The notes beneath the pieces were generated by a model that worked only from the letters and a program-made list of their open reading frames with translations, was not told the origin of the DNA and searched no databases. Shown here in pieces: positions 33,206 to 45,693 of a DNA stretch of 64,000 nucleotides (position 1 is its first letter; each line of letters opens with the position of its first letter). This DNA comes from Urophycis tenuis. Lineage: Eukaryota > Chordata > Actinopteri > Gadiformes > Phycidae. A program made the position numbers and the translations under genes. The stretch spans positions 1,739,373 to 1,803,372 of the forward strand of contig JAXIVH010000010.1 of the NCBI GenBank assembly GCA_036785325.1, written 5' to 3'.

Positions 33206-34048
33206 CATAACTCAGCCTTAACTCAGCCTTTAGCCCCATAGACATCATATATCATAAGTTATAAGATGTTAGATGTCTATGTTTAGCCGTCCCTCCGCGT
33301 CACACTGACTGCTGTCGGCTCCTGGGAGCGCTGGGGTCGACAGTCCGTCGGGTCAACGAGGGCCGCTCATCTGTGCAGTTCTCCCTCCTAACAGAATCAA
33401 TACTGCGACAGCAGAAAGGTCTGAACATTTTGACTGCAGCGCGGGGTACTGGGGGAGGAGCCCCTACACGCCATCGGTGATGGCTGTCCGAACATTGAAC
33501 TAGGCCTATTTGACACTTCTTTTAAGATGATCGCTTACAGCTCCTTTAACCGTACTTTGGTTAATGCTCTACAAACAAAATCAATTGAAAGAACATTGAT
33601 CAAAGTTCTTCTTTTTCTCCTAAGCCAAGAAAGCAGTTTACACCTTGCCAATATTGACGTTTTTTCTGAGCACAATACACTATGAGAAATACATTTCTTA
33701 TGACTTATCTTGATATACCACCTGTCATTGTAATATTGCTATTCGTTAAAGCTAGCCCTATAGAAAATAATTTAACTAATTACGCAGCATTCCATGGCAT
33801 TATGACGTCTGTTACGAATGGTTTGTTTGGTCATAAGGGCAAGAGTTATGACAAGTCCTTACCACCAGATGACGCTCTTGTATTTAATTGAACCACAAAC
33901 TCCGACGTTACGGGTGATGAAATAAAACAAAAAATACTTATGGGACCTCAAGAAGTCAGCAGCGTCAGCCATGGCTAAATATTGTTATTATCATAGGGAT
34001 ATATATAACATATGGTAATATAAAACACAGGCGTTCAGAGGGATCCAC
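33206..34048. other. Intergenic stretch with one short open frame
   Basis: No recognisable gene. A 69-codon plus-strand frame at 33682-33891 is followed 31 nt later by AATAAA (33922-33927), so a terminal exon is conceivable, but I recognise no family in it. Confidence 0.4.
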
Positions 34049-34617
34049 AATGTAGTCAAAGTAGATGTCTTTTTATTTCTTTTTTTTGGTATATTTAATT
34101 TTTTTATTGCTTTTTCACTATCATGATAACATTACAAGACAAAGACAAGGGAAGGGGGGGTGTGCTGCAGTTTAATATATTTAAATATACATTAAAATAC
34201 ATCTAAAAATATATTAAATATACATAAAGGTTCTCATAAAGTCCCAGGGGCCTTGCAGAGCACTAGGCCTCTCTAGTGGATTGAGAGACAAGGCAGTCTG
34301 TTCCATAGGAAGAATGTCCATTAAGTCATCTCGCCAGATATCTTTACTGAAGCAGTTGTTTTTGCGTTCCTTCCAACTAATTAAGGATAGTCCTTTTTGC
34401 CACCAAGAAAGCAAGAAGATATGTTGTGTATTTCTTGACTGTATACCATCAATATCAACTCCAAATAGACACACAATTGGACAGAGTGTAATCCCAGTAT
34501 TGAGTACAGAGGTTAAATCATTAACAATATCTTGCCAGAAATGTTTAACAGCAGGACAATCCCATAACATATGCATGAGTGTCCCCACCAAACCACAGCC
34601 ATGCCAGCACATATTTG

Positions 34618-35242
34618 CAGAGGCGGACAGTACTTGAGTACATTTATTTGAGTACTGTACTTAAGTACAGTTTTGAGGGATCTGTACTTTACTTGAGTAT
34701 CTTGTTGGGGAAGTACATATGACTTTTACTCAAGTACATTTGAAAGGCAAATATCATACTTTTAACTCCACTACATTTCTATCCATAACCATGGATACCC
34801 CAAGTACTTTTTCTAAAAAAGAAGTAGTGCAGTGCGCTGTCACGCACAGGAGGGCACGAATGGAGCCATGGGGGGTATTCCAGGTGCTTTACTCAATGGC
34901 ACCTGAACATGCGTGATGAGTGAGATTCAAACCTGTAATCCTTGACCTGTACACCATGTGATACCGCAGTCGGGAATGGGCCAACTCACGGCCTCACCTT
35001 GACAGATTTTTTAAGTTTTCTGAGTAAGTTAATGACAGTTTTCATTTCAAGTGTTAACTTTGTTTGCCAGAAATGTACTCTTGTACTCTTGATACTTAAG
35101 TACTTTTAAAAACAAGTACTTCAGTACTTTAACTTAAGTACACATCTGACTGTAGTACTTTTACTTTTACTTGAGTAAAATTTAATAAGCCGTATCTGTA
35201 CTTTTACTTGAGTAACAAACCTGTGTACTCTGTCCGCCTCTG
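34618..35242. mobile_element. hAT-type MITE inserted in L1 ORF2
   Basis: Terminal inverted repeats start CAGAGGCGGACAGTACTTGA and end CTCTGTCCGCCTCTG. Exact 8-bp TSDs CATATTTG lie at 34610-34617 and 35243-35250. It is 625 bp and non-coding, rich in AGTACTT motifs, so the transcript could fold extensively. Confidence 0.94.
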
Positions 35243-35581
35243 CATATTTGACACAGAAGGGTCCATTTTACTCATCGTTTCAGGGATCATGTAAGCCCTG
35301 TGGATTATTTTTAACCGGATCATTTTATTTCTGAGGCATTTTGAGATGGTTGTACTATTTCTAAGTGCTGCATTCCATTGTGATTCAGAGATAGAAAGAC
35401 CCATGTCACATTCCCATTGACATTTAGTTTGTGTATTTATACATGGATTCATTGCAGACAGTAATTTATACATGGTAGACAGAGTGCCTTTTCTTTTTAT
35501 GGCTGCTATTAGTTTGTTCTCCAGGTCTCTACTCGATCCCAGCTGAATACCCTTGGACAATAATGATTTAGAGATGGAGTA

Positions 35582-35880
35582 TGTATTGATGAGACACACA
35601 CACCGAGTATTGAATTGAATTGAATTGAATTTATTAGGGTAACCCCATTGAGATGGACCATCTCGTTTTCAAGGGGGACCCTGGACAGATAAATACAAAA
35701 AACACATAACAATACAAAACAAAATAGACATACATAAACAAACATATTAGTATTACATATTGCTCAGTCAGAACGTTTACTGAAGACTGCATCGTAGAGT
35801 ACATAGCTTCCTACCAGGTTAGGCCTTAACTACTACTGCCATCTAGTGGTGAAACACATTACACATCACATATCAATACA
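35582..35880 (-). repeat. Gypsy 3' LTR, interrupted
   Basis: Same sequence as 38696-38844, split after 35612 and resuming at 35758. Confidence 0.92.
35613..35757 (-). mobile_element. Short 5'-truncated LINE/SINE tail inside the Gypsy LTR
   Basis: A 145-bp insert flanked by TATTG (35608-35612 and 35758-35762). On the minus strand it ends in a pentanucleotide tail, (AATTC)n. Its core GTCCCCCTTGAAAACGAGAT followed by a TAATAAA tract resembles the 3' tails of fish L2-type LINEs. It is the deepest layer of this nest. Confidence 0.75.
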
Positions 35881-36099
35881 TCTCCCTTTTTTTCAAATAA
35901 AGATCTTCTTGTCCAAACCTTAAACTTAAGACTGTTGATATCCTTACAAAAATATGATCCATTGCTTACGTTAACATCTTAAATCTCAACCAACATTTTG
36001 ACAAGTTACAACTCAACAAACAGTTCCTTTTTTTTTTTTTTCAACTTTCATACATCAATCTTTATGCACCTTACATTTCCTCAATCAATCTCTTTGGTC

Positions 36100-37779
36100 T
36101 CACAATTTGTCGTTTGAAACTTTTCCCTGTGTCACATCGGTCTGTTCGTCTTCATATGTCTCTAAGTTCTGATTGTTTGCCATTTCTGTTTCTTGTTGGT
36201 CTGTCTGGCTTGAAATTGTCATGTCATTTGTGTTACTGTCCATGACCCTGATTTCTGTCTGAGGCACTTTCAGTAGATGACGTCTGTTTCGCCTCATTGT
36301 TTTCCCATGCTCTGTAAGGACTTCATATGATCTGGGAGTTGTCTCTTTGACCACTTTGGCCAGCGGTCCCCACTGCCCATCACATCTTACCTGCACTATG
36401 TCCTCCTGTGCGAGTGGTCTCAGAGGCTTAGCTGTTCTGTTGTACAGTTCAATTTGCCTCTCAGCTTGCCTCACATCACTCCTTTCCATCTGATGCTTTG
36501 CGGATGGGAGTCTGGCTCTGAGTTTCCGGTTCATGAGCATTTCTGCTGGTGAAAGACCATTCTCCAGTGGTGATGCTCGGTAGTTCAGAATAGCCAGATA
36601 AGGGTCTTCTGCATTGTCTGCAGCCTTTTTCAAGATTCGCTTCACAATTTGCACTCCTTTCTCGGCCAACCCATTTGACTGTGGGTACAGAGGGCTTGAA
36701 GTTGTATGTTTGAACCCATATGTGTCTGCAAAGTCCTTAAAGCATTGGCTTGTGAATTGCGGTCCATTATCGCTAATAACAGTCATTGGAATTCCATGGC
36801 GTGCAAACATGGCTTTTTTATGTGCGACAACCCTTTCTGCTGTTGTGTCACTCAACCCTGCGAATTCCGGGTAGTTTGAATGATAGTCCATGACTAACAG
36901 GTAGTCCTTGCCTTTTAGCTGAAATAGATCCATTCCAACTTTTCTCCATGGTTCTTGAGGCCTTTCGTGTGGCCTCATAGGCTCCTTTGGCTGTTGGTAT
37001 CTGTGACACTGGCAGGTCACACAGCGCTGCACATGTATGCCTCAATGTCCTTGTGCATGCACGGCCAATATAACACATCTCGTGCACGTCTTTTGCACTT
37101 CTCAGTACCTAAATGTCCCTCATGCACTAATTTAACCATTTCTGATCTCATGGAGGTAGGTATGACTATTTTTGTGCCCTTTAACAGAACTCCATCTAAC
37201 ACTGACAGTTCCCCTTTAAAGTGTTGATATGGCTTATCAAGCTTCACCTGACCAGGTAGATGTATCTGTTCCATTACTCTCCTGAGCTTGTCATCTTTCT
37301 GTGTTTCTTTCACTATCTCTGCCCATTTTGCATCTGACACTGGCATTTGTACTCTAATAGAGTCTACATGGGTCTGCACAACCTCTTCTGTGGCGTAAGC
37401 TAGTCCTACTCAGTGCATCGGCTACCACTAGGTGCTTGCCAGGCTTAAACTCAAACGTCAAGTCATACTTCTGGAGTCTTAGCATTAGGCGCTGGATGCG
37501 CAGAGGTGCATCACCCAGTGGTTTCTGTGAGATAGCTATCAGTGGCTTGTGATCGGTTTCTAATATTACTGATCGCCAATACACATATTCATGAAACTTT
37601 TCACAGCCAACCACTGCCCCTAGTGTCTCCTTCTCAATCTGTGCGTAATTTCTTTCTGCACTTGTCATAGTGCGTGATGCATACGCGACTGGATACCATT
37701 CTGTCTCATGCTTCTGAAGCAGCACAGCTCCTAGGCCACAATCTGTGCATAGACAGTATTGTGCATATGTCCGTGCCAT
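36100..37779 (-). pseudogene. Gypsy RNase H-integrase fragment
   Basis: RNase H (37779-37354; LGAVLLQKHETEWYPVAYAS, DALSRT) is followed by integrase. The H2C2 zinc region spans the frame break near 37030, and the core (37032-36100) has GMDLFQLKG, ISDNGPQFTSQ and NGLAEKGVQ. A stop or frameshift separates the two open stretches. The RT that should precede the RNase H is absent. Confidence 0.88.
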
Positions 37780-37785
37780 TCACTT

Positions 37786-38715
37786 TCAAGCAGGCAATCC
37801 ATTCATCGGTTGAAACACTCCACTCTCCCTCAATGGCGTCCACGAAGAACGGCGACACGTTGTCCTCCTCACTGTCACTCTCCTTTTCCACGAGTTGCAC
37901 TTTCCTTTTCTTTGCGAAACAACACTTAGCGAAGTGTTCTTTCCGCCACATTTTCTGCATTCCTTCCCGAAGGCTGGGCACTGCTTCGGCGCATGTTTAA
38001 TTCCACATCTCTCGCAGTTCCCGCTCTCTTGCTTGGGCCTTGCACCTTTTTTCTTTGAGTACGTTGTTACCTTCGGTTTCGTTCGTTGCACTGCGTCGAC
38101 CTCGACAGTTTCGTTTTCTTTAACGTTACTGAAAGTCTTTATTTGCGCCTTTGTGCTCTCAAACGCTTGGCAAATTTTAATAGCCTTTTCTAGCTTCAAG
38201 TCTGTTTCTTTCAATAAATGCATCCTCACTTTGTTGTCTTGGACTCCAATCACAATTTGGTCCCTTATCAACGAGTCACACAGTGGTCCGAAGTTACATG
38301 TCTGACTTTTCAATCGTAGGTCTGTGACATACTGTTCTATAGATTCTGACTCTTTCTGAAGCCGGTTCCTGAACACATACCTCTCGTACGTTTCGTTCTT
38401 TCTCGGTGTGCAATACTGTTCAAATTTCGCCATAACTGCGTCGAACTTGTCTTTCTCATCTTCTGTGAAGACAAATGTGTTATACACATCCAGCGCACCG
38501 CGCCCTGCCACTGTTAGCAGTAATGCTATCTTCCTTTTGTCGTTCCCTTGAAGACCGATAGCAAGCACATAAAGTTCAAAACTTTGTTTAAACATCTTCC
38601 AGTTCTCGTTGACATTACCGGTCAACTTTAATTCTTCAGGCTGACGAATGTAATTCATCTTTACTGTCGGTTCGAGATATTTTATCCTGGTACCATGTAT
38701 TGATGAGACACACAC
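37786..38715 (-). pseudogene. Gypsy gag with protease stub
   Basis: Gag starts near 38658 (MNYIRQPEELKLTGNV) and includes WKMFKQSFELYVLAIG. A Cys/His zinc-knuckle pair follows (CERCGIKHAPKQCPAFGKEC; the second knuckle is broken by a frameshift near 37930). A protease-like lead-in (WIACLKVNGTDIC) at about 37770-37800 then runs directly into RNase H sequence. Confidence 0.85.
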
Positions 38716-38844
38716 ACCGAGTATTGCTCAGTCAGAACATTTACTGAAGACTGCATCGTAGAGTACATAACTTCCTACCAGGTTAGGCCTTAACTACTAC
38801 TGCCATCTAGTGGTGAAACACATTACACATCACATATCAATACA
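38696..38844 (-). repeat. Gypsy 5' LTR, 149 bp
   Basis: TG...CA ends. The other LTR (35582-35880) matches it closely apart from a 150-bp insertion, with a few substitutions (for example in AGAAC(A/G)TTTACTG), indicating a fairly recent insertion. Confidence 0.93.
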
Positions 38845-41623
38845 GAGTAGATTCGGTTATACGTCAAAAGTTAGAATCTGTCAACCCAAACTGTGTTTTT
38901 AAGTTATTGAAAGTTATAATTTTCCCATTGTCTATAATTTGTCCCACCTGATTTAAGTTGTGTTGTTTCCACGATCTATCTTTGAGTTTCACCAAAGGAT
39001 TTTGCCAAAGTGGACATGAAAGTAGTGAATATCCATTAAAGGACAGATGATAATGTAGGACAGTCACTATTTCACATGAAAACTTCAACACTGGGTTCTT
39101 CATCTGTTTTTTGAAGGGTTGTACCATAAATGGTTTAATGTTAACTCATTAACTCATTTTGAAATTAATTGTTCTTCCAGCCATTCCCAACTTCCAATCT
39201 GTCTTTCACTGCAAAGGATATCGTGAGTTGAATGCAATGCAGTACTGGTAGATGTCAGGTAGACCTATTCCACCACTAGACCGTGATTTAGTTAGTTTAT
39301 TCTGACTAATTCTGGGTTTTTTGTAGTTCCAAAGGAATCCATGAAGTATTTTATTAACTTCCTTAAACCAGCTAGAAGGGAACTTTAGTGGGATAGAAGA
39401 CATCAGAAAAGTCAACCTGGGTAGAAGATTCATCTTAATTATTTCTGATCTGCCCCAGAGTGATAAAGGCAGCACGGTCCATCTCTTGGTGTCCTCCCTC
39501 ATAGACTTTAGTAAATCTGGAACATTTAATTCAACCATTTTGTCAATAGGGGCCTGGATCCTAATTCCCAGGTATTTCATTCCTTTTGATTTCCAGCTAA
39601 AGGGGCAGTACCTAGATGCGATTGAACAGTTAAATTGTTAAGGGGGATGGCTTCACTTTTATTATAATTAACTTTATAACCAGAAAGTTTCCCAAAACTA
39701 TCTATGGTCTTTAACACCTGTGGAATTGACTGGCATGGTTTTGATAATGTCAATAAAATATCATCCGCGAAAAGATTGGGTTTGTATTCATAATCACTGA
39801 CTCTAATACCATATATATCCCTTTGTGCTTGTATTGCGCACGCTAGCGGTTCAAGTGCCAGAATGAAAATTAGAGGGCTCAGAGTACAGCCCTGGCGAGT
39901 AGAACAAAAAAGTTCAAAAGGTTTGGACTTAATGCCATTTGTTTTATCCATTTTTGTTTGATCCATTTCATGATAATTGGGCCAAATCCATACTTGGGCA
40001 GGGCGTAAAACAGGTATTTCCATTCTACTCGGTCGTTATCTCTGGGTGCCGAGAGGCCTCCGCCTCGTACATTATCTGAAACAGCCTTCTCATATTGTTG
40101 GACGCATGGCGGCCTTTTATAAATCCAGTTTGGTCAACATGGATCAATGACGGAATGACCGTTTCAATTCTCATAGCGAGAACCTTGGCGAATGTTTTAT
40201 AATCCGTGTTTAGGATGCTCAATGGTCTATAATTACCCATTTGGAGGCGGTCTTTGCCTGGCTTTGGAATCAGAGATATAGATGCCTGCCGCATTGTTAA
40301 TGGCATGGATTGATTTGTAACAATGTCATTAAACAACTATTTCAAGACGCGGGAAAGAGCACCATGGAAGCACTTAAAGAATTCGCTACTATAACCATCA
40401 TCTCCACAGCATTTTCCAGAAGATAATGATTTAATAGCCAGGTGGATTTCGTTTTCCGAAATCAGAATATCTAGTGAATCTTTTTCGTGCGCAGAAATAG
40501 TTGGGAGTTCAATGTCTTGGAAGAAGTGCTCCATTTCTTCTTCACTCCCACGACTTTCTGTTTTATATAATGTACTATAGAAATCAGTGAAAGCTTCATT
40601 AATGCCATACATCCATTAATGCAAATGATTCCTGTAGTTCTTTCATGGCACTAGACCGGGTTCCGTCTACAGTAAGAGGGCGTCCAGACCTATCCACAAC
40701 AGCATTACTGACTAAATTGATGTCGCCAGCCATAAGGATGGGATAATCTGCTAATTCTGCCATCAAAACATTCAATTTAGACAAGAATGTACTTTGTCCC
40801 GTGTTTGGAGCATAGATGTTTACCAGAACACATTTTTCGTTTTGCAAAAGACAAAACAGGATTAAATATCTACCATCCTTATCAGATATTTGTTTAAGCA
40901 ATTGACATGATATTTTCTTAGAAATCAAAGTTGATACTCCTCTAGAAGCGCCATTGCCTCGTGCCGAATAAACCTGGCCCACCCATCCTTGTCTCAACTT
41001 GGCTGATTCTAAAGCATTCGTGTGGGTCTCTTGGAGCATCGCCAAGTCACATGACAAGGATTTCAAATGGGAAAGGATACCATATCTTTTAGTTTTATTT
41101 GAAATGCCATTTCCGTTCCAGCTAATCAATTGGACACCATTAGAACCCATTTTACATGTATATCTCAGCTAAATCGTCCCAACTGCAGCTACATAGAAGG
41201 GTACATGGAAAAGACACAAACACAAATAATACAAAATCAGTACAAACACCACAAATGCCATAAGGCAAAAAACAAAAAACAAAAAGGGCAATGGATACAG
41301 AGTCCATCACCAGACCGTGAGCATAACAAGAGGGCATCGCCGTGTTCCAACCCACTCCGCTCAATCCTCAAAATCCAATGACCTGCGGAAAATCCGCTAA
41401 AGCACCAGCGTTTATGAAGATCTATGTTCAATGTACAATCTGAATGAGTAGGTAAGCCTACAGATAGTCACAATGATGTAATTAATAAACACCAACCCTC
41501 ACATATTCCCCTCCCTTTTTTAGTAGGGAGTTTAGGACAGATACCAAGGCTATGTAATAAAGAGAGGGGGGCTTACTAGCGCTGGTGCAGATGAAAGGCC
41601 TCGCTGGTCATATCTTGGTAGGC

Positions 41624-42360
41624 CTAGGACCAGTCCTTGAAGGTTTCAGGAAGTTTCTTTTTCAAGTCTTCAGCAGCCTCCACTGCGTTCTTGTATATAC
41701 TCGTCTTCCCCTTGATAGTGACACTGAAGCGCGCAGGGTGCAGGACACCGTAACGCACAGACTTATCCGTTTGGAGCACCTTTCTGATGTTGTCATACTG
41801 CGCTCGTTTTTTCCTGAGCTCCATTGATAAGTCCTGTTGTATCCAGAATGCTTTCTTATTCCAGGAGAGTTTCTTTTTCTTGGCCGCTGCATCTAGGATC
41901 CTCTGCCTGTCCATCTCAGGATGCGTACAATGTAAGGGCGGGGAGGTTCACCGGGATCCGGTGGAGGTCTCGGGGTGCGCCATTGGTTCTCAACTTCAGG
42001 AGTCGGTTCATCTTCATTGAGATCCAGAATGTATCTCAAAATGCCATCCAGCACACCAGGATTTGATTCTAGACCTTCGGGCAGGCCCATGAACATAAGA
42101 TTTTTCTTCCGAAATTCCATTTCCATATTGTCCATTTTGGTTTGTAAAGCACCCCTATTCTTGTGCAGGGCTTTGACCTTTTCACTATCGGAGTTTATCT
42201 CAGTCTCGAGAGTTCCGATCCTAGTTTCCGCGTTCGAGATTCTATTGTTCATAGCTTGTTTGTCTTTCTTCAGATCTTTAATTGAGTTGGTTACTTCAGT
42301 CATTGTAGTATCAAACAAAGATCTGAAGTTCGTAAACTCAGTCAGAAGGTGCCGGCCCAT
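41624..42360 (-). pseudogene. L1 ORF1 RNA-binding protein, frameshifted
   Basis: The first part (42360-41893) has a heptad-rich coiled coil (NNRISNAETRIGTLETEINS) and an RRM-like strand KKNLMFMGLPEG. After a frameshift near 41900 the C-terminal domain continues (DRQRILDAAAKKK, LSMELRKKRAQYDN) to 41624. This is the usual L1 ORF1p plan: trimeric coiled coil, RRM, C-terminal domain. Confidence 0.82.
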
Positions 42361-43047
42361 GCAGGTGTCTCTTCTTTGTCCATGATTTGATTGATTGCAG
42401 CACGCCGCTGGTTAGTTTTCGCTATAGATCTTGTTTCACGAGAAGGCCAGCATTAGACATTCAGCCAGATCTTGTGTCTATGCTTTTATCATCACGAATC
42501 TCGAACTTTAGTTGGTTAAATGACCGTTAAGTATGCAGAATCAAACATTTTGGGGAGAGCAGTGTGTAGGAGCGTTCAGCACGCCATTCTCTCAGTCACG
42601 TGACCTCGACAGTGAAGTGCATTGATGGAGTCAACGTTTGATGTCTTAAGAGTCTCTGATGATCTGCTGATGAACTGTTGAACCTTGAACCTTTTTTTAG
42701 AACCATGGCGTATTCTTCACATTCCAGTTAAACTCGTACAACTCGGCTAAATAACAGGGCTAAATACCAGAGCTAAATAGTGCATCACACCCTGGCCTGC
42801 AGAGCAGCACGAGAACCTCTGAGGCTGGTTGTGTGGTAGGACATCAATAGTGTCTGTCTGTCTGTCTGTCCACTCCTACAACAGTATGCTGCACTGTCCT
42901 GGTGGGCAACGCAGCATGGTCAAACAGAATGAGATACAGAACTAGATATTGCCTAGGATTTATTTTTCGTTGTATTCTACTGAGATGAGTTTTCTTTTCT
43001 AGGTTTTAAGGAAGAAGTAAAGTGATGAGTCCCTGTCTGTGGGCGGT

Positions 43048-43260
43048 CAGGTTAGTTCAGGTTAGGTCAGGTTAGTTCAGGTTAGGTCAGGTTAGGTCAG
43101 GTTTCTTCAGGTTAGGTCAGGTTAGGTCAGGTTAGGTCAAGTTAGTTCAGGTTAGTTCAGTTTAGGTCAGGTTAGTTCAGGTTAGGTCAGGTTAGTTCAG
43201 TTTAGGTCAGGTTAGTTCAGGTTAGGTCAGGTCAGGTCAGGTCAGGTTAGTCCAGGTTAG
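43048..43260. repeat. Decamer minisatellite AGGTTAG(T/G)TC, copy A
   Basis: About 21 ten-base units mixing TTC and GTC variants. The homologous array at 45694-45866 has fewer units. Confidence 0.93.
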
Positions 43261-43424
43261 CAGTAATGGAGGCACATTTTTCTTTTGCTCAGATGAACAG
43301 TGAATGCCAAAACAATTAAACATTTGTGTCAGGTCATGGAATCCAAGGACATAAGTCGCAAACACATTTGAGCAAATGAACAAAGAAGTGTTTTTTTTCA
43401 AAATGAGTGTTGTTTTTTTTGCAG

Positions 43425-43574
43425 GATCTGTTAGTTGAGATCACGGAGAAGCCTCTCCATATTTCAGATAATAGTATTGGTTTCTTTAAAAGTATGCAAA
43501 TGACCACCATCATGCTCCTCAGCCAGGAGAGAGAGGTGACAACTGCAAATGTTTGGGAGGTTTTTCCTTTTTGA
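43425..43574 (+). other. Exon-like 49-codon frame, copy A
   Basis: Preceded by a T-rich tract and TTTGCAG, a good 3' splice site. The frame reads DLLVEITEKPLHISDNSIGF through NVWEVFPF to a TGA at 43572-43574. I recognise no family. The paired copy at 46033-46182 keeps the same frame, length and acceptor. Confidence 0.35.
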
Positions 43575-43877
43575 TGTGCCTACATTCAAATGGCCACAAC
43601 TTCTCCAAATATTACCAGATTTCCATTGGGTTACACATCGTTGGGAAGCTTAGAAACTACACTTTCAGAATGTGAATAACTCAAATGCCCCACAACTTGT
43701 GTCCCTAGTTTTCATGACCTGACACATTTGTCCTTGCAATTACCAGCCAGTTATAGTAAGCGTAAGCATTAATGAGTGCAAATGTAGTCAAAGTAGATGT
43801 CTTAAGCGTCTCTGATGATCTGCTGATGAACTGTTGAACCTTGAACTTCTTTTTAGAACCATGGCGTATTCTTCACA

Positions 43878-44906
43878 CAGGGACGCCGACAGGGGGGGGG
43901 ACAAACAGGTCTTTTGTCCCGGGCCCAGGAATGGGGGGGGGGCCCACAACTGGGCCCCCATGAAGTTGCGATTAATTATTCTATGTTTACTTCAAAATGT
44001 GTTAATTTGGGGGAGAAAAGTGCTATATTTGCATTAAATAAATGATTTCTAGATCGTTTGCCTTCATTGCCCTATCACCCCTATTCCAAAAATGGTTTGG
44101 TCTTTGATTACGGAGAAGAAAAAAAACGACTTCATTCGATCATAACTGTCAGTGTGCGCGAGCCAACTTGTCAACATGCACAAATCAGGAGCACAGAAAA
44201 GGAAAGAAAGGCGAAAAAGAGATGAAGAAGCCAAGAGCCTAAAGGCCAATTTACACCAGAGCCGTTTAGAAGCGTTTTTTAGTCGGCTGGTGATAGAATT
44301 CCATTCAAACCAGTGCACTGATTTACACCGGCAGCGTTTTACGCCCGTCTCACGGCCGACCAAAGCCTAACTTTACGCTTCACTTCTATTTTTAAGCGTT
44401 TCTGAAGCGTCTCATTTATGGTGTATACGCCTATTATCTTATTAAATATAGCCAAACAAACGGCGGTGGTGTGAATTGATACGCCAACGTTACGCTCACG
44501 TTACGCTTTCGCCTGCGGTGTAAATTCCCAGTAAAGGGTTCTTTGTATAAATACCTCACAAAAGGTTCGGATGATGCTGCAGGTACTAGTAAAGGCAGCT
44601 TCAATGACCTTATTGACGACTTTGCCACAACAAAAGTCCGGCGCATTGCATTTCACACCTGAGTAGTTGCACACAAAGGTAATATTAAAATGTTACAACT
44701 GTAAAAATGTCTAAATAAAATGTTTGTTGAGTAGTTGAATGGTTTTTGAATTCCTGTCATTTAAGGGTAGGAGAGACTGGGAAAAGAGAGGTGGGTGTGG
44801 GTGAGTTGCCACGGGGTGAGCCGTGTATGGTTGGGGGGGGGGGGGGGGTGGGTGGCCCATTCAGAGAATTTTGTCCCGGGCCCGACTAAACCTGTCAGCG
44901 GCCCTG
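43878..44906 (+). mobile_element. hAT element, internally deleted, transposase N-terminus only
   Basis: Ends CAGGGACGCCGACAGG and CCTGTCAGCGGCCCTG, flanked by the 8-bp TSD TCTTCACA (43870-43877 and 44907-44914). A short frame at 44176-44250 (MHKSGAQKRKERRKRDEEAK) resembles the basic N-terminus of ZMYM1-like hAT transposases. The remainder is deleted. A second MITE-like segment with weak inverted ends (about 44240-44535) may be nested inside. Confidence 0.88.
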
Positions 44907-45693
44907 TCTTCACATTCCAGTTAAACTCGTAGAACTCGAATCTCCCAACCAAGGACGGGGAGGGAGTTGGCAGAAGGTCTGGCGTGGGGGTTGTGGCCAC
45001 CACTAGAATTACAATAAAACAATTAAACAAACCTTGATCTGACTGCATATAGTGACACATTACCACCGTGTGCGGTTAAAGCACGAACTATGACCGGTCG
45101 CCTCAGGAGGCAGGCTAACCCCGGATGATTGTAGGTCATTGAAATGTCTTTCCTGATCCTCTGAGTCTCCCCGCATAGATGAATACCATGCCCCTTCGCC
45201 CCCTACTGGATTTTAGACTAGGAATTTTACAACCCTACAAACTTTTTTCAGAAAAGGGTAGGGCAGTGTTGCTTAAAGGAGTGACGGGTGAGGTTAACAT
45301 GCATAAGAACAACTTCTCTTTGATCCTTTACAACAGAACACCTTGTCAGTCATGAGTGGGTGGAACTGTCTCTGCAGATCAGAATCACAGTTGTGATTAC
45401 CAAAGGGCTAAATACCAGAGAAATACTGCATCACACCCTGGCCTGCACAGCAGCACGAGAACCTCTGAGGCTGGTTGTGTGGAAGGACATCAATAGTGTC
45501 TGTCTGTCTGTCTGTCCACTCCTACAACAGTATGCTGCACTGTCCTGGTGGGCAACGCAGCGTGGTCAAACAGAATGAGATACAGAACTAGATATTGCCT
45601 AGGATTTCTTTTTCGTTGTATTCTACTGAGATGAGTTTTCTTTTCTAGGTTTTAAGGGAGAAGTAAAGTGATGAGTCCCTGTCTGTGGGCGGT

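Larger units (their letters stand above)
35582..38844 (-). mobile_element. Ty3/Gypsy-type LTR retrotransposon, internally deleted
   Basis: Bounded by TG...CA LTRs and an exact 5-bp TSD GAGTA (35577-35581 and 38845-38849), inside L1 ORF2. Between the LTRs, in minus orientation, lie gag, a protease stub, RNase H and integrase; the RT is missing. A polypurine tract (GAAAAAAAGGGAGA on the minus strand, 35881-35894) borders the 3' LTR. The sequence next to the 5' LTR starts TGGTACCAGG, the position of a primer-binding site, but I could not assign a tRNA. Confidence 0.92.
34214..41150 (-). pseudogene. L1 ORF2 (endonuclease-reverse transcriptase), fragmented
   Basis: From the 5' end: AP endonuclease (41150-40599) with ISWNGNGIS, MLQETH and AGDINLV; RT palm (40336-39577) with ISLIPKPGK, DQTGFIKGR, GCTLSPLIF and catalytic FADDILL; thumb (39580-38864); then, after the Gypsy insertion, 35599-35204; and after the hAT insertion, the Cys/His-rich C-terminus (CWHGCGLVGTLMHMLWDCP) at 34612-34214. 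Several frame breaks separate the pieces. In L1s this protein nicks target DNA and primes reverse transcription there. Confidence 0.88.
34072..42639 (-). mobile_element. L1-type LINE, about 4.7 kb, carrying two insertions
   Basis: Flanked by the 8-bp repeat GATGTCTT (34064-34071 and 42640-42647), with a T-rich run at the left that is the poly(A) tail of a minus-strand element. It carries ORF1 (coiled coil and RRM-like) and ORF2 (AP endonuclease, RT, Cys-rich tail). ORF2 is interrupted by a hAT MITE (34618-35242) and a Gypsy element (35582-38844). Removing these leaves about 4.7 kb. Frameshifts and stops in both ORFs make it inactive. Confidence 0.88.

Noticed and set aside
43048..43260. Interstitial telomeric repeat (GGTTAG)
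   Set aside because: The unit is a decamer, AGGTTAG(T/G)TC, not TTAGGG, and it is part of the triplicated segment.
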